64,000 nucleotides of DNA from Nostoc commune NIES-4072 (GCF_003113895.1 NZ_BDUD01000001.1:1773821-1837820); one strand, 5' to 3'. Positions 17,084-27,175 are shown, numbered from the stretch's first letter. Notes: generated by a model from the sequence alone, not told the origin. Made by a program: numbers and translations.

Positions 17084-18874
17084 TTAAATAACCGTTGTGT
17101 CTGCTGCACCCAGTTGCAGGGCATAAAGGTTGGCATACACACCTTGCTGATTGATCAGTTCGGCGTGAGTACCCTGCTCTACAATTTCTCCCTGCTGAAT
17201 TACTAATACCCGATCTGCCTGGGTAACTGTACTGAGGCGGTGGGCAATTACGAAGCTGGTACGACCTTGCAGCAAACGAGCGATCGCAATTTGTACTAGC
17301 GCTTCTGTACGCGTGTCAATGCTGCTGGTTGCTTCATCAAGAATCAGAATTCGGGGGTTAATTAACACCGCACGGGCAATACTGATTAGTTGTCGCTGTC
17401 CTTGGCTCAAGGGCGCTCCCCGTTCACCCAATTGAGTTGTATAGCCTTGTGGTAGTGAAGTAATGAACTCATGCACATTTGCTAACTGTGCAGCCGCTTC
17501 GATATCAGCTTGGGTAGCATGGGCAGAGCCAAAGGCAATGTTTTCGGCTACAGTGCCACTGAATAGAATATTGTCTTGCAGTACGATACCTATTTGACGG
17601 CGTAGACTTGCTTGAGTAACGCTACGCACATCAATATCATCAATTTTCACTGCACCACCAGATACATCGTAGAAACGCAAAATCAAGTTAATGATCGTAG
17701 TTTTTCCCGAACCGGTTGGCCCTACTAACGCAATCATTTGCCCTGGATAGGCGTGCAAATTCACTCCTTTGAGAACCAGTTGATCTGGGTTGTAGCCAAA
17801 CTTGACATTATCAAATGTCACTTCACCTTGAATAGGCGGCATTTCTGTAGCATCGGGTGCGTCTTTGAGTTGTGAGGGTTCATCTAGCAATAGAAAGATT
17901 CGCTCTAATCCGGCGAAGGCAGATTGAGCTTGGGTGTAAAACTGGCTGAGAATTTGGATCGGGCGAAAGAACTGCTGAACGTAAAGTAAAAAGGCAGTCA
18001 CCACACCCACTGTTGCAGCTCCGGTGACTGCGAGATAGCCGCCATAAGCCAGCACACCTGCCGTTGCTAGGGTATTGAGAAAATCAATGGAGGGCAAAAA
18101 GGCCGAAGTAATTGCTACAGCCTCGACGTTAGCATCACGATTGGCAGCGTTAAGAACGTCGAACTCTTGAATATTCATCTGTACACGATTAAATGCCTGT
18201 GCTTCTCTGACGCTGCCAATATCTTCTTCTAACTTGGCGGAAAGCTCCCCAATAGTTTGTCGGGTAACGCGAAACCTAGCTCTTGCCCAACGGGCAAATA
18301 AGCTTGTGGTAAAAATCATCAGTGGTACAACCAGATTGCTCAACAAACCAAGTTGCAGGTTAATTGAGAGCATTGCAATGATGATGCCTACCAAACTAAA
18401 AGTGTTACCTAGCATTTGGGCGATCGTCAGTCCAAATGCCTGATTTACAGTATTAACATCATTCAGTAGACGGCTCATTAAATCGCCTGCTTCGCTGCGA
18501 TCAAAAAAGCTGAGTGGTAGACTTTGGATTTTAGTAAAAATATCTTGCCTTAGTTGAGCCAGCAATCGCTGCATAATCCAACCGACTCGAATAATTTGAC
18601 CCCGGATTGCTAATACGCCAAGTCCGTAGTTTAGCGCTAGTAGTCCTAATAAGAGTAGTAGTCCTTGCAAATTTCCTTGTGCAATTAGGTGATCAATCGA
18701 CCAACCAAGAAAAAACGGCCCTATTGCTTGGGTTACAGCACCAATAAATACTAATGTCAGGGCAATGGGAATTTCTTTGCGATAAAGTAGCAGGTATTGC
18801 AAAAAGCGCCGTAGGGTGGAGAGTTGTTTACTCGCTTGATCGTCAGATGCAACAACGGGAACTGTGCCTCTCAT
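17084..18874 (-). CDS. ABC exporter half-transporter, catalytically complete subunit
   Basis: The 596 residues have six membrane helices (about 35-320) and one ATPase domain. It has Walker A GPTGSGKTT (near residue 380), Walker B ILILDEATSSID with the catalytic Glu, and switch histidine in IAHRLSTV. Its signature is LSQGQ rather than LSGGQ. This fits the partner carrying the complete Walker B, as in TM288 or BmrD, of a heterodimeric exporter. The gene lies 93 bases downstream of the second subunit. Likely substrates are lipids or drugs. Confidence 0.92.
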   Translation of the reverse strand: MRGTVPVVASDDQASKQLSTLRRFLQYLLLYRKEIPIALTLVFIGAVTQAIGPFFLGWSIDHLIAQGNLQGLLLLLGLLALNYGLGVLAIRGQIIRVGWIMQRLLAQLRQDIFTKIQSLPLSFFDRSEAGDLMSRLLNDVNTVNQAFGLTIAQMLGNTFSLVGIIIAMLSINLQLGLLSNLVVPLMIFTTSLFARWARARFRVTRQTIGELSAKLEEDIGSVREAQAFNRVQMNIQEFDVLNAANRDANVEAVAITSAFLPSIDFLNTLATAGVLAYGGYLAVTGAATVGVVTAFLLYVQQFFRPIQILSQFYTQAQSAFAGLERIFLLLDEPSQLKDAPDATEMPPIQGEVTFDNVKFGYNPDQLVLKGVNLHAYPGQMIALVGPTGSGKTTIINLILRFYDVSGGAVKIDDIDVRSVTQASLRRQIGIVLQDNILFSGTVAENIAFGSAHATQADIEAAAQLANVHEFITSLPQGYTTQLGERGAPLSQGQRQLISIARAVLINPRILILDEATSSIDTRTEALVQIAIARLLQGRTSFVIAHRLSTVTQADRVLVIQQGEIVEQGTHAELINQQGVYANLYALQLGAADTTVI

Positions 18875-18967
18875 AGCAATTTTGGATTTTAGATTTTGGA
18901 TTTTGGATTAAAAGTCTTTGTCTTAATTACAAGGCTGTGATAAAAATCTTACGCAAGACTATTTATT

Positions 18968-20755
18968 TTAGTTTGGTATCATTTTTTCTTTCGCCTTTAC
19001 TTGAGATTCCAAAATCACACCGTAGAGGGGGCTGGTTTGCATCAATTCCTCGTGTGTGCCTTGTGCTACTAATCGTCCTTTATCCATGAGAAAAATGCGA
19101 TCGGCATTCTTGACGGTGCTGATGCGTTGAGCTACTACAAAAGTTGTACAAGCTTTTTGGCGCATTAAGTCATCTAGTTCGGCTTGAATCTGAGCAGCAG
19201 TTTTGGCATCTATAGCCGAGGTGCTATCGTCCAAAATCAGAATGCTGTAATCGGTTAGTAAGGTACGAGCGATCGCAATTCGTTGTTTTTGTCCACCAGA
19301 CAAGCCTACGCCCCGTTCACCTACAATCGTCTCGTAGCCATCGGGTAAACTACTGATAAAATCGTGCATTTGGGCAGTTTTGGCAACCTCAATCACCTCA
19401 TCTAGAGTTGCATCGGGTTTTGCGTAGGCAATATTTTCGCGGATTGTGCCAGAGAAGAGGGTGGTTTCCTGAAATACAATCCCAATATGCGATCTGAGGC
19501 TTTTGAGAGTAAAACTTTTGACATCTCGTCCGTCAATGCGAACTGCTCCCCCTGTGACATCATAAAAGCGGGGAATTAAGTTCATAATTGTGCTTTTCCC
19601 GGAACCAGTCATCCCTAGAACGGCGATCAGCTCGTTAGGTTTGGTTTCAAAGGAAACTTTTTTAAGAGTTTCTGCTGTCGCTCCCGGATAGCGGAAGGAA
19701 ACATTTTCAAAGGTTATTCTACCGCCGCAGGTTTCAAATGGGACAGCACCAGGGCGATCGCGAATTTCTACTTCCGCATCTACAACTTCGTAGACACGTT
19801 CGGCGGAAGCAGCTGATTGAGCGATCGCCGGTGCAGCAAATCCAATTAACAAAATCGGTTGCAGAATCAACGCTAGGTAAGAGTTAAACGCCACCAGTTC
19901 GCCAATGGAGAATCTACCCCCAATCACCTGCCCTCCCCCATAGGCGAAAACTGCCAATGTTACCAAATTACTCAACAAAAAGAGAAACGGGAAGGTATTG
20001 TGGATGGCGCTAATGGTCTTCATGTTTGCCCTGACTAGACCATCATTTAGAGTCGTGTAACGCGACCTTTCGGTTGACTCCCGGACAAACGCTTTCACCA
20101 CCCGGATTCCTAGCAAGTTCTCTTGCAATACAGCATTGAGGTCGCTCAGTTGCTCTTGTACTTGCCGAAAAAGTTTGTTATTCCGAGTGATAAATTGCGC
20201 CATCAACCAACCTTCTAGGGGTACTGCCGTTAGGGTAATTAGTGCTAGTTGCCAGTTCATCAGCAGCAAAACCACTGAAATACTTACCAATGTTACAATT
20301 GAACCGACAACCTGAATTAAGCTAGTGCCAACAAAGGTACGGATCTGCTCAATGTCGCTGGTAACACGAGTTAACAGTTGGGAAGTCTGCGCCTGGTCAT
20401 GATAACTGAAACTGAGATTTTGAATTTTGCTAAAAATTTTGTTTCGCAGGTCATAAGCTACACCCTGAGACGCTGCTTCTGCTAAATAGCTTTGTCCAAA
20501 GTTAAATACACCACGAGCGATCGCGGCAAGTACCAGCCAGGCGGCGCTATGTAGCACAATTTGGAGGTTTTTTTGGGTAATGCCCTGATCAATTCCCCAC
20601 CGAAATAGTTGTGGGGTAACTGCGTTTGCGATCGTCAACAGCAACAGACTCACCAATGCTCCTAGTGAAGTCCATCGGTAAGTGCTTAAACTCTTAAGCA
20701 CGCGCTGGATTGACTGTATCGACGAAGTTTCCTGGAGTTCTGGTTGCTGAACCAC
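18968..20755 (-). CDS. ABC exporter half-transporter, degenerate-site subunit
   Basis: The 595-residue protein has the same layout as its neighbour. Walker A is GMTGSGKST and the signature is canonical (LSGGQKQRIAIAR). Walker B reads ILILDDSTSAID, with Asp in place of the catalytic Glu, and the switch segment is VAQRISTV, with Gln in place of His. These are the changes known in TM287/BmrC-type subunits, so the pair should form an asymmetric heterodimer with one hydrolytic site. It is the first gene of the two-gene operon. Confidence 0.93.
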   Translation of the reverse strand: MVQQPELQETSSIQSIQRVLKSLSTYRWTSLGALVSLLLLTIANAVTPQLFRWGIDQGITQKNLQIVLHSAAWLVLAAIARGVFNFGQSYLAEAASQGVAYDLRNKIFSKIQNLSFSYHDQAQTSQLLTRVTSDIEQIRTFVGTSLIQVVGSIVTLVSISVVLLLMNWQLALITLTAVPLEGWLMAQFITRNNKLFRQVQEQLSDLNAVLQENLLGIRVVKAFVRESTERSRYTTLNDGLVRANMKTISAIHNTFPFLFLLSNLVTLAVFAYGGGQVIGGRFSIGELVAFNSYLALILQPILLIGFAAPAIAQSAASAERVYEVVDAEVEIRDRPGAVPFETCGGRITFENVSFRYPGATAETLKKVSFETKPNELIAVLGMTGSGKSTIMNLIPRFYDVTGGAVRIDGRDVKSFTLKSLRSHIGIVFQETTLFSGTIRENIAYAKPDATLDEVIEVAKTAQMHDFISSLPDGYETIVGERGVGLSGGQKQRIAIARTLLTDYSILILDDSTSAIDAKTAAQIQAELDDLMRQKACTTFVVAQRISTVKNADRIFLMDKGRLVAQGTHEELMQTSPLYGVILESQVKAKEKMIPN

Positions 20756-20960
20756 TGGAATTCACCCCTGTATCTTTGGAAAATTATCTCGTATTTTAAG
20801 GGTAAAAAACCAATCGACCAGTAGGGAATGTGGGATCTATTTGTGCTTGTAAGTCCAAATTTTGGTTGAAATTTTGGGACAACGGCATGGGAAAATACCT
20901 CTTTGGCAAGCATTGCAGCTAATCCATTCAAATACCTTAAAAAACCAAAGAACAAGAATA

Positions 20961-22022
20961 ATGGCTCAAAATTTTCATAGCAATTCCCAACTTTCCTCGA
21001 ATATGTCAACTGCTATCAATCGCACAGCAAAGCCAAGTTCTGAGTTCTACTCTATTTTTTCGGAAGAAGAAGTTTTAGGGATAATTCATGCATTAGAGGT
21101 CAGACGAGAAATACCTCTCAAGTATTCTTATAAAGGTAGAGGAGCAAAAATCTGGGACAATTTTTATCGAAAATATGTTATTCCAACATGGTATCGAACA
21201 TCAAATGTAGAAATTGAGCTTTTAAAGGAAAATTTTAAATACTTGAATGACAATATTCAGAATGGCAAAAAAGTCAATATTGTAGACGTTGGTGCAGGAA
21301 ACTCATATCCAGTTAAAAATTTTATTAAAAAACTTAATTTCCAAGGAAAAGTTAATAAATATATAGCTTTAGATATTAGTGAAGAATTACTTAATTTATC
21401 CAAGAATAATTTTACAAAATGGTTTCCTCTTGTCAAGTTTATCAGTTCTACAATTGACATAGAAAATAGTTGTGTGCCAAAAACTTTATTCCAAAATCAA
21501 ACTAACATTGAAATTGACGACACAGCAAAAATATTTTTCCATTTAGGTGTTACCATCGGTAATCATCAAAATAGAGATGAGGTACTAAAAAACTTTAGAG
21601 ATAGTATGGGAAAAAATGATTTTCTGGTGTTTACCAATGAAATTGGTTCAAACTCTAAATGGGATGGAAACGTCAGAGGTGGCTGCAAGTATCATGTAGA
21701 AGAAATATATGGATGGGTTAAAAGCAAGATTGGGATTAAATCTGAAGATTGTGAATTGATCAGAAAGTATGATTTAAAAACAGATAGTATAGTTGCTAAT
21801 ATGAAATTTCACCATAATTACACTCTAAATTTCAGTCGGATGGGGATAGATAAAAAGATTGAAATATCTGAAGGTGAAGAAATTACTATTTGGCGACATC
21901 ATAAGTATGAAATCCCTAAACTTTTGCAAGAACTAGAACGTTCTGGATTACAACTTATTCACTATAGTATTGACAAATATAAATCACATATTATGGTGAT
22001 TTGTCAGGTTGCCAATAGCTAA
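20961..22022 (+). CDS. EgtD-like (histidine-specific methyltransferase family) protein
   Basis: The protein resembles PF10017 methyltransferases, to which the ergothioneine enzyme EgtD belongs. Visible are the SAM loop INVVDVGAGNSYPV-like segment, YIALDISEELL, and FFHLGVTIGNHQNRDEVLKN, which corresponds to the conserved GSxIGN region. The frame opens at 20862, but the ATG at 20961 (MAQNFHSN) is the more likely start. EgtB is not adjacent, so the substrate need not be histidine. Codon use is AT-rich, hinting at transfer. Confidence 0.75.
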   Translation: MAQNFHSNSQLSSNMSTAINRTAKPSSEFYSIFSEEEVLGIIHALEVRREIPLKYSYKGRGAKIWDNFYRKYVIPTWYRTSNVEIELLKENFKYLNDNIQNGKKVNIVDVGAGNSYPVKNFIKKLNFQGKVNKYIALDISEELLNLSKNNFTKWFPLVKFISSTIDIENSCVPKTLFQNQTNIEIDDTAKIFFHLGVTIGNHQNRDEVLKNFRDSMGKNDFLVFTNEIGSNSKWDGNVRGGCKYHVEEIYGWVKSKIGIKSEDCELIRKYDLKTDSIVANMKFHHNYTLNFSRMGIDKKIEISEGEEITIWRHHKYEIPKLLQELERSGLQLIHYSIDKYKSHIMVICQVANS

Positions 22023-22092
22023 CATTTTCAATTATGGCGTTAAATATTTCTGATGATGCTAAAAAATCAGCTTTACTTGCCTTATGTATCAA

Positions 22093-22305
22093 TTAAATGT
22101 ACATTAAACGCGGTCTAACTTGAGGAACTGGCCGCCCTAAATCCTTAGCCGTTTCTATCCATTCCTGCATCACTAATTCTACATTATGCAGGGCTTCTTG
22201 ATAAGTATCACCGTCAGCAGCACAGCCTGTTAATTCTGGTACTTCAGCAATAAAAGCTTGATCTAATTCACTCCAGTAGAGAATAATTTCATAGCGAAAC
22301 ATCAT
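22093..22305 (-). CDS. hicB: HicB-like antitoxin
   Basis: The 70 residues form the HicB partial RNase-H fold (YWSELDQAFIAEVPELTGCA and ADGDTYQEALHNVE). It overlaps the 3' end of the hicA-like gene by 17 bases. HicB neutralises HicA and usually represses the operon; no extra DNA-binding domain is visible here. Confidence 0.88.
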   Translation of the reverse strand: MMFRYEIILYWSELDQAFIAEVPELTGCAADGDTYQEALHNVELVMQEWIETAKDLGRPVPQVRPRLMYI

Positions 22306-22555
22306 TTTTACTTCCTAACTTATACTTGACAATTACTGCACGAACTTGTTTAATTTGATAACTTTTGGCTTTTCCCCTCTTATGTTGCAGGTTCAATATT
22401 TCCTCAACATCGGGTTTAATAAAAATACGATGATCACCACGAATCCGCTCTTCAAAGCCTAGTCGATATAAAAGTTGCCACAGTTGGGCAAAAGGGATGT
22501 CTGTATCAGAAGTCCCAGAGAGGATCTTTTCTAAGATTTTGTCTTGCTGACTCAC
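22289..22555 (-). CDS. hicA: HicA-like mRNA interferase toxin
   Basis: The 88-residue protein shows a GDHRIFIKP segment matching the conserved His of the HicA dsRNA-binding-like fold, followed by a basic C-terminal half (RGKAKSYQIKQVRAVIVKY). Gene order toxin-antitoxin with overlap is standard for hicAB. Confidence 0.82.
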   Translation of the reverse strand: MSQQDKILEKILSGTSDTDIPFAQLWQLLYRLGFEERIRGDHRIFIKPDVEEILNLQHKRGKAKSYQIKQVRAVIVKYKLGSKNDVSL

Positions 22556-22750
22556 GTTTTTATGGCTGTCTTAATGCTTCTATAGTCTCATATTTATTTA
22601 GAATCAGGGTATACGTGAGTGTTTACTCAAATTTACAAGTGATGTAGGCAACTACAGAGGGCAAACTGTTCAGATTGCTCATATCATAATGCTGAGGTAT
22701 AAATCTATCTCAGTTAATGTTAAATATTGAGTTATAAATATTACACACAG

Positions 22751-23521
22751 ATGAAGAAGCAAATTCTAGCCATAGCTGCCTTTTTAACCCCCATTAGTTT
22801 GGCAACAACCGTACAAGCAGCAAATTCTGAACACGTTAAACAGTTATTGGCAACCAAGCAATGTCAAAACTGTGATTTGACTAATGCAGGTTTAGTGATG
22901 GCTGACTTATCTGGAGCCAATTTGAGCGGTGCTAATCTTACAGGTGCTAACCTCAGTCGGGCAAACTTGAGTGGCGCAGATTTACGGGGTGCTAACTTGA
23001 GCGGTGCGAGTTTGTTTGGTGTTAACCTGAGCGAGGCTAAATTCCGTGGGGCAAATTTAGGGGGTGCTGATTTGAGAAATACTTATTTAGCAAATGCAGA
23101 ACTAACTGGTGCTTACTTGAATGGTGCTAACTTTCAAGGTGCAGTTGGGATACCATTACAAATTGCTTCACCAGAAGAATTTTATGCTTGGGGTGTAGCA
23201 GAAGGGCAAAAAGGCAACCAACAGCAAGCAATCAGTTATTTTAATCAAGCGATCGCTATTAAACCAGAATTTGCGGGTGCTTATTTAGCTCGCGGTATCG
23301 CCCGTTACCAAATACTAGATAGACAAGGTGCATTTCAAGATGCCCAAGTTGCTGAAAAGTTGTTTACATCCCAAAGCAATACCCCTGGAACCCAAACAGC
23401 TCAAGCTTTTATAAAAGAACTGCAAACACCCGTAAATGAGAAGGTAAGTGCTGGTAAACCCAGTTTTGTTGATTTTTTGGGAAGTCTTGGTTCAGTTTTG
23501 CTCCAGTTCTTCCCTTTTTAA
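22751..23521 (+). CDS. Exported pentapeptide-repeat and TPR protein
   Basis: The ATG at 22751 begins a signal peptide ([20 protein letters not shown], then VQA). About 15 pentapeptide repeats A(N/D)LSG follow at residues about 45-130, forming a right-handed beta helix. A TPR-like region comes next ([20 protein letters not shown]). It is probably periplasmic or lumenal; function is unknown. The TenA gene follows after 16 bases. Confidence 0.85.
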   Translation: MKKQILAIAAFLTPISLATTVQAANSEHVKQLLATKQCQNCDLTNAGLVMADLSGANLSGANLTGANLSRANLSGADLRGANLSGASLFGVNLSEAKFRGANLGGADLRNTYLANAELTGAYLNGANFQGAVGIPLQIASPEEFYAWGVAEGQKGNQQQAISYFNQAIAIKPEFAGAYLARGIARYQILDRQGAFQDAQVAEKLFTSQSNTPGTQTAQAFIKELQTPVNEKVSAGKPSFVDFLGSLGSVLLQFFPF

Positions 23522-23536
23522 AGGGGATAATAACAA

Positions 23537-24160
23537 ATGACTTTATCTCAGGAATTATGGGCAGCAAATCAAGACTTAGCCCAAGTTTGTCTAGAGCATC
23601 CTTTCGTTCAAGGCATTGGCGATGGTACTCTTGAGCAAGCTAAATTTGCTTACTACGTAGGGCAAGATGCTTTTTTCTTAGAAGCTTTTGCCCGTGCGTA
23701 TAGTATAGCCGCAGCTAAAGCACCAGACTGGTTAGGTTTCACCACATTTCATAACTTAGCTAGTGGAGTTTTAGAAGAACTGCGGCTGCATATTGGTTAT
23801 GCTTCCCAGTGGGGAGTGAATTTGCATTCTGTAGAACCTGCATCTGCTACCCGTCGCTATACTGACTTTTTGTTAGCAACTGCTTGGGGTGGAGATGTGG
23901 GTTTAACTGCTGCGGCGATGTCTCCCTGTATGCGTTTGTATGCCTTTTTAGGAGAAAAGTTAGCTACTAACGGCATTCCTAATCATCAATATGCAGACTG
24001 GATTCGTACTTACAGCAGCACAGATTTTCAACCACTAACACAACAATTAGAAAATTTGGTTGACAATTATGCCGCTACCAGTTCCGTTGTGCATTCAACT
24101 TATCGTTATGCGATGTTTTGCGAACGCGACTTTTTTCAGGCTGCGTGGATTTTGGAGTAA
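23537..24160 (+). CDS. TenA-family thiaminase II / aminopyrimidine aminohydrolase
   Basis: The 207-residue helical protein carries the TenA active-site cysteine at C131 (MSPCMRLYAFLG) and a C-terminal Glu at 196 (FCERDFF). This places it in the Cys-containing TenA group, which salvages the thiamine pyrimidine by hydrolysis. It lies 16 bases after the pentapeptide protein and may be co-transcribed. No other thiamine gene is near. Confidence 0.88.
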   Translation: MTLSQELWAANQDLAQVCLEHPFVQGIGDGTLEQAKFAYYVGQDAFFLEAFARAYSIAAAKAPDWLGFTTFHNLASGVLEELRLHIGYASQWGVNLHSVEPASATRRYTDFLLATAWGGDVGLTAAAMSPCMRLYAFLGEKLATNGIPNHQYADWIRTYSSTDFQPLTQQLENLVDNYAATSSVVHSTYRYAMFCERDFFQAAWILE

Positions 24161-24256
24161 GGTAGCACAGCTAGCTATGCTAACCCATGAACTTAACGAA
24201 TAATAGCACCAAAATAAAACTTCAAAATTTACTCTATCACTACGCAACTAAAAATT

Positions 24257-24769
24257 TCACAAAATCTCTGCCAACTTTACCACCAGACTATTTACTAAAT
24301 CCAAAAACCTAATGTCATCTGTATCAATGCTATTTCCTTCACCAGCTAACAGATTTTTTACAGCAGATAACCTGTCATTGGTTTCATAAATTCTCCAAGA
24401 TTCATCTAAGTTTACTGCAAAATCAAACAGCGATCGCTCTCCTAAATGCTGTCTTACTTTCACAGCTACACTATCATTACTTACCAAGAATTCCTTAATA
24501 GTATCTAATTGAAAATTACCTAATATTTCGTCATGTCCCCAGCTTTCTAGCCAGTCTCCCTCTACATCTTCAACGTAAATATTGACAAAATCAACCCCAT
24601 AAGTTAGCCAGTTTTGCTGCATTTGTCGCGCCGTTGCTAAAGCTTCAGCAAATGTATCTACTTGATTGTTGCAGTGAGTCTCTCTTTTGTTAGCCATAAA
24701 AGCTCTAATTAGCACGTAAGTATATAGGCTAGAACACAAACCCGAAATATCAAATTCCTGAAAATTCAC
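24257..24769 (-). CDS. Hypothetical protein coupled to a nuclease-like gene
   Basis: The GTG at 24769 overlaps the stop of the upstream gene (GTGA), suggesting coupled translation. An ATG 24 codons in (MANKRETHCNN) is an alternative start. The 170 residues are acidic and mostly helical, with an FDFAVNLDESW segment. No family is recognised. It may be a partner or inhibitor of the preceding protein. Confidence 0.6.
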   Translation of the reverse strand: MNFQEFDISGLCSSLYTYVLIRAFMANKRETHCNNQVDTFAEALATARQMQQNWLTYGVDFVNIYVEDVEGDWLESWGHDEILGNFQLDTIKEFLVSNDSVAVKVRQHLGERSLFDFAVNLDESWRIYETNDRLSAVKNLLAGEGNSIDTDDIRFLDLVNSLVVKLAEIL

Positions 24770-25455
24770 GAAAATTTTAAATATTTGCCACCAGAAAGGT
24801 AATCACTGTTATACAGGGCCACGTTAACTAACTGGTTGACAAAATTAGCATCCTTGGGATTGTAACTTAAGAACAGCCCCCTCTCGATTTCCCACGATCG
24901 CAGTGTATTTTGCCAAGCTTCGTACTTTTGATGATTAAGTTCTTCACTAACACTGGTAATTTGAATGCACAGTGGTTGATTGTTACGACTAACAATTAAA
25001 TCCGTTGCCATTGAAAGGTCGGCTATATAACGCTGCCAAAAGCTACCTTCTCGCTGAACAATATCTTGGGCTATTGATTTAATGATATCATCATCCACCT
25101 GATTAAATTCGCCTGCCATTAATTTTTGCTTCCAAATATAAAACTTGGAGTCACTTGCATTAAACCATCTGGGAAATAAATAACCATACCAATATCTCTC
25201 AAGCGGCGTCATCAGATCGAACTTTGCTTTTTGTTCTTCTTCTGAAGGTAAGGATTTGATTATCAGCCAAATTGTCGAATCCGTAATTACCTCTAGTAAA
25301 AAGGCTGTGACAAAGGGTTTTGCAGTCAGGGAACCTGGTTTGATGTCTTTTATCCAACGATTGATTTCATCTAATCTTCTCGCTAAATTATGATCTATCG
25401 AGGAGGCTTGGAGGGTAAGGGACTTTAGCTGATCCTTAATTTCTTGTGCTTGCAA
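24766..25455 (-). CDS. Hypothetical protein with nuclease-like C-terminal segment
   Basis: The 229 residues include an N-terminal helical part and a C-terminal part with ATDLIVSRNNQPLCIQITSV. This resembles the D...(E/Q)xK strand pair of PD-(D/E)XK nucleases, but the Lys position is Thr. It is either a degenerate nuclease or another fold. The gene overlaps the next one by four bases. Confidence 0.6.
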   Translation of the reverse strand: MQAQEIKDQLKSLTLQASSIDHNLARRLDEINRWIKDIKPGSLTAKPFVTAFLLEVITDSTIWLIIKSLPSEEEQKAKFDLMTPLERYWYGYLFPRWFNASDSKFYIWKQKLMAGEFNQVDDDIIKSIAQDIVQREGSFWQRYIADLSMATDLIVSRNNQPLCIQITSVSEELNHQKYEAWQNTLRSWEIERGLFLSYNPKDANFVNQLVNVALYNSDYLSGGKYLKFS

Positions 25456-25547
25456 ACGATGCCCTACTTTCAGAAGATTACGCTTTTTTTACACATTGAT
25501 AACTAGATTTTAACTTGAAAATGTCTTTAATTAATTTCCTGGTGTCA

Positions 25548-26276
25548 TTAAATATTCTCTAGGTTGATGCCCTGTGTACGTAAAACCTCCCGCAGTCGAG
25601 CAATTTCTTGCTCTGCTCGTTGGGCGCGTTCTTCTGCCTGTTCGGCACGTAAACGTTCTTGTTCAGCCAATTCTTCTGATGATAGTATCAATTGATTTTC
25701 AGTAGTGAAGAATCTTAATTTACCTTCATAAACTCCTAAATAAAGTTCTAACTGCTGACTCCACAAACGTCCATCAGTAGTCACTTGAATTTCTTGATAC
25801 TTCCCATCAACTAGATGAAACCCTTGAAGTTCCATTGTTACAGGGTCAAACCAGAAATAATCTGGTGTACGGAAGGTATCTTGGTAAACTTGTTTTTTTA
25901 AACCTTTATCAACTGCTGTCGTTGAACTTGACAAAATCTCCACAATCACATTTGGATATTTGCCGTCTTCTTGCCAAACTACCCAACTCTTACGGTCTTT
26001 TTTCTGGGTTCCCAAAACTACAAAGAAGTCTGGGCCACGAAAATATTCTGATTTTTTCTGGTTAGGACTGTAGTAAATCGTCAAATTGCCAGAAGCATAA
26101 AAATCTTGCCTATCTCGCCACCATAATTTGAGGATGCGAATCAGCAAATCGATTTGGTCGCGGTGTAGATCGCTTTCCAAGGGTGGTTCGTCACTCAGTA
26201 TATCACCAGGAGGAAAAATAACTTCGTCTTCTGAAATACTATCAGAGATGATTTCTAGAGTAGCAGGTTCAGACAT
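25548..26276 (-). CDS. Uma2-family (DUF820) PD-(D/E)XK protein
   Basis: The 242-residue protein has the Uma2 core: PDFFVVLGTQ with the conserved Asp, NVIVEILSSSTTAVDKGLKK with Glu and Lys, and YWYFDP-like DYFWFDP. A charged coiled coil (about 200-235, ELAEQERLRAEQAEERAQ) ends it, as in many cyanobacterial members. The family is highly expanded in Nostoc; its role is uncertain. Confidence 0.9.
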   Translation of the reverse strand: MSEPATLEIISDSISEDEVIFPPGDILSDEPPLESDLHRDQIDLLIRILKLWWRDRQDFYASGNLTIYYSPNQKKSEYFRGPDFFVVLGTQKKDRKSWVVWQEDGKYPNVIVEILSSSTTAVDKGLKKQVYQDTFRTPDYFWFDPVTMELQGFHLVDGKYQEIQVTTDGRLWSQQLELYLGVYEGKLRFFTTENQLILSSEELAEQERLRAEQAEERAQRAEQEIARLREVLRTQGINLENI

Positions 26277-26298
26277 CAGCGATCGCTCCGCGATTTAT

Positions 26299-26943
26299 TT
26301 ACTGAAAATTTGGTAACTGACAAATAGCTTTGAAAACTTGCAATAACTCAATTGCATCTAGAGATTGACTCAAATTTAATAATGGCATTAACTCATAAGT
26401 TGACTGGTTATCATGTCTTAGATAAACAAATTGATAAAGCTGTCCATTACTTACCAAACCCCAAACTGATGGTTGTTGCTCTAAACTTTTAAAAGCATAA
26501 GTTAGTAATTGAGGTAAACCTTCAATCACATTGACCGAACTATTTTTTGTTTCAATCACTAGAACCCAAAATGGCGGTGCAATATTACTTTGAGGATTGT
26601 TGATTGCTAAAATATCCATCCGTCCGGTAATTCTTTTGTCTTCATCTTCAACTGCGATCGCAATGCTATCTTCCATTGTCAACCGAATCGGCACATCGTA
26701 AAATCCTGCTAATCGCATTAAAGGTGCGAGCGTTAAGAATTTAACTAAACCTTCAGAAATTTTCCTAGCGCTTAAATAGCGATCAAAGTCGTTTCTGATT
26801 TTTAATAAATCCTGCTGTTCAAACTCAGATAGTGGTTCTAGACTTAAAAAGTCTACGAATGAAGCATTAGAAAGCTTTTCTAGTTTGAGAAACCGATGAA
26901 CATCGTTGAGAGATAAGCTGCTAGCTTCGACGGTAAGCGTCAT
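26299..26943 (-). CDS. HsdR N-terminal-like PD-(D/E)XK protein
   Basis: The 214 residues contain GRMDILAIN and VLVIETKNSSVNV, the D and ExK motifs of a restriction-type nuclease fold. IEGLPQLLTYAFKS follows, as in type I restriction subunit N-termini. Helicase domains and HsdM/HsdS are absent, so it is a solitary nuclease-like protein. The gap to the Uma2 gene is 22 bases. Confidence 0.78.
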   Translation of the reverse strand: MTLTVEASSLSLNDVHRFLKLEKLSNASFVDFLSLEPLSEFEQQDLLKIRNDFDRYLSARKISEGLVKFLTLAPLMRLAGFYDVPIRLTMEDSIAIAVEDEDKRITGRMDILAINNPQSNIAPPFWVLVIETKNSSVNVIEGLPQLLTYAFKSLEQQPSVWGLVSNGQLYQFVYLRHDNQSTYELMPLLNLSQSLDAIELLQVFKAICQLPNFQ

Positions 26944-27175
26944 AATTTCAGGCGTTGTTTGTCAAGACTACTTATATTTTGCAACATTGGCGCTAGATAG
27001 GTTGTAATGTAACCTCTTTACATTTCTTGATCGCTTGCTTTTGCTAGATGAAAATAAATGTAAACTAAATAACTCGGCAATTTCTACCCAGCTTAACGAA
27101 AATCTAAACATTGTCTAGCACAACTGGGCTAAGAATGGTTTTTAGTAACAATAGCGATCGCACTCATAACTAACC

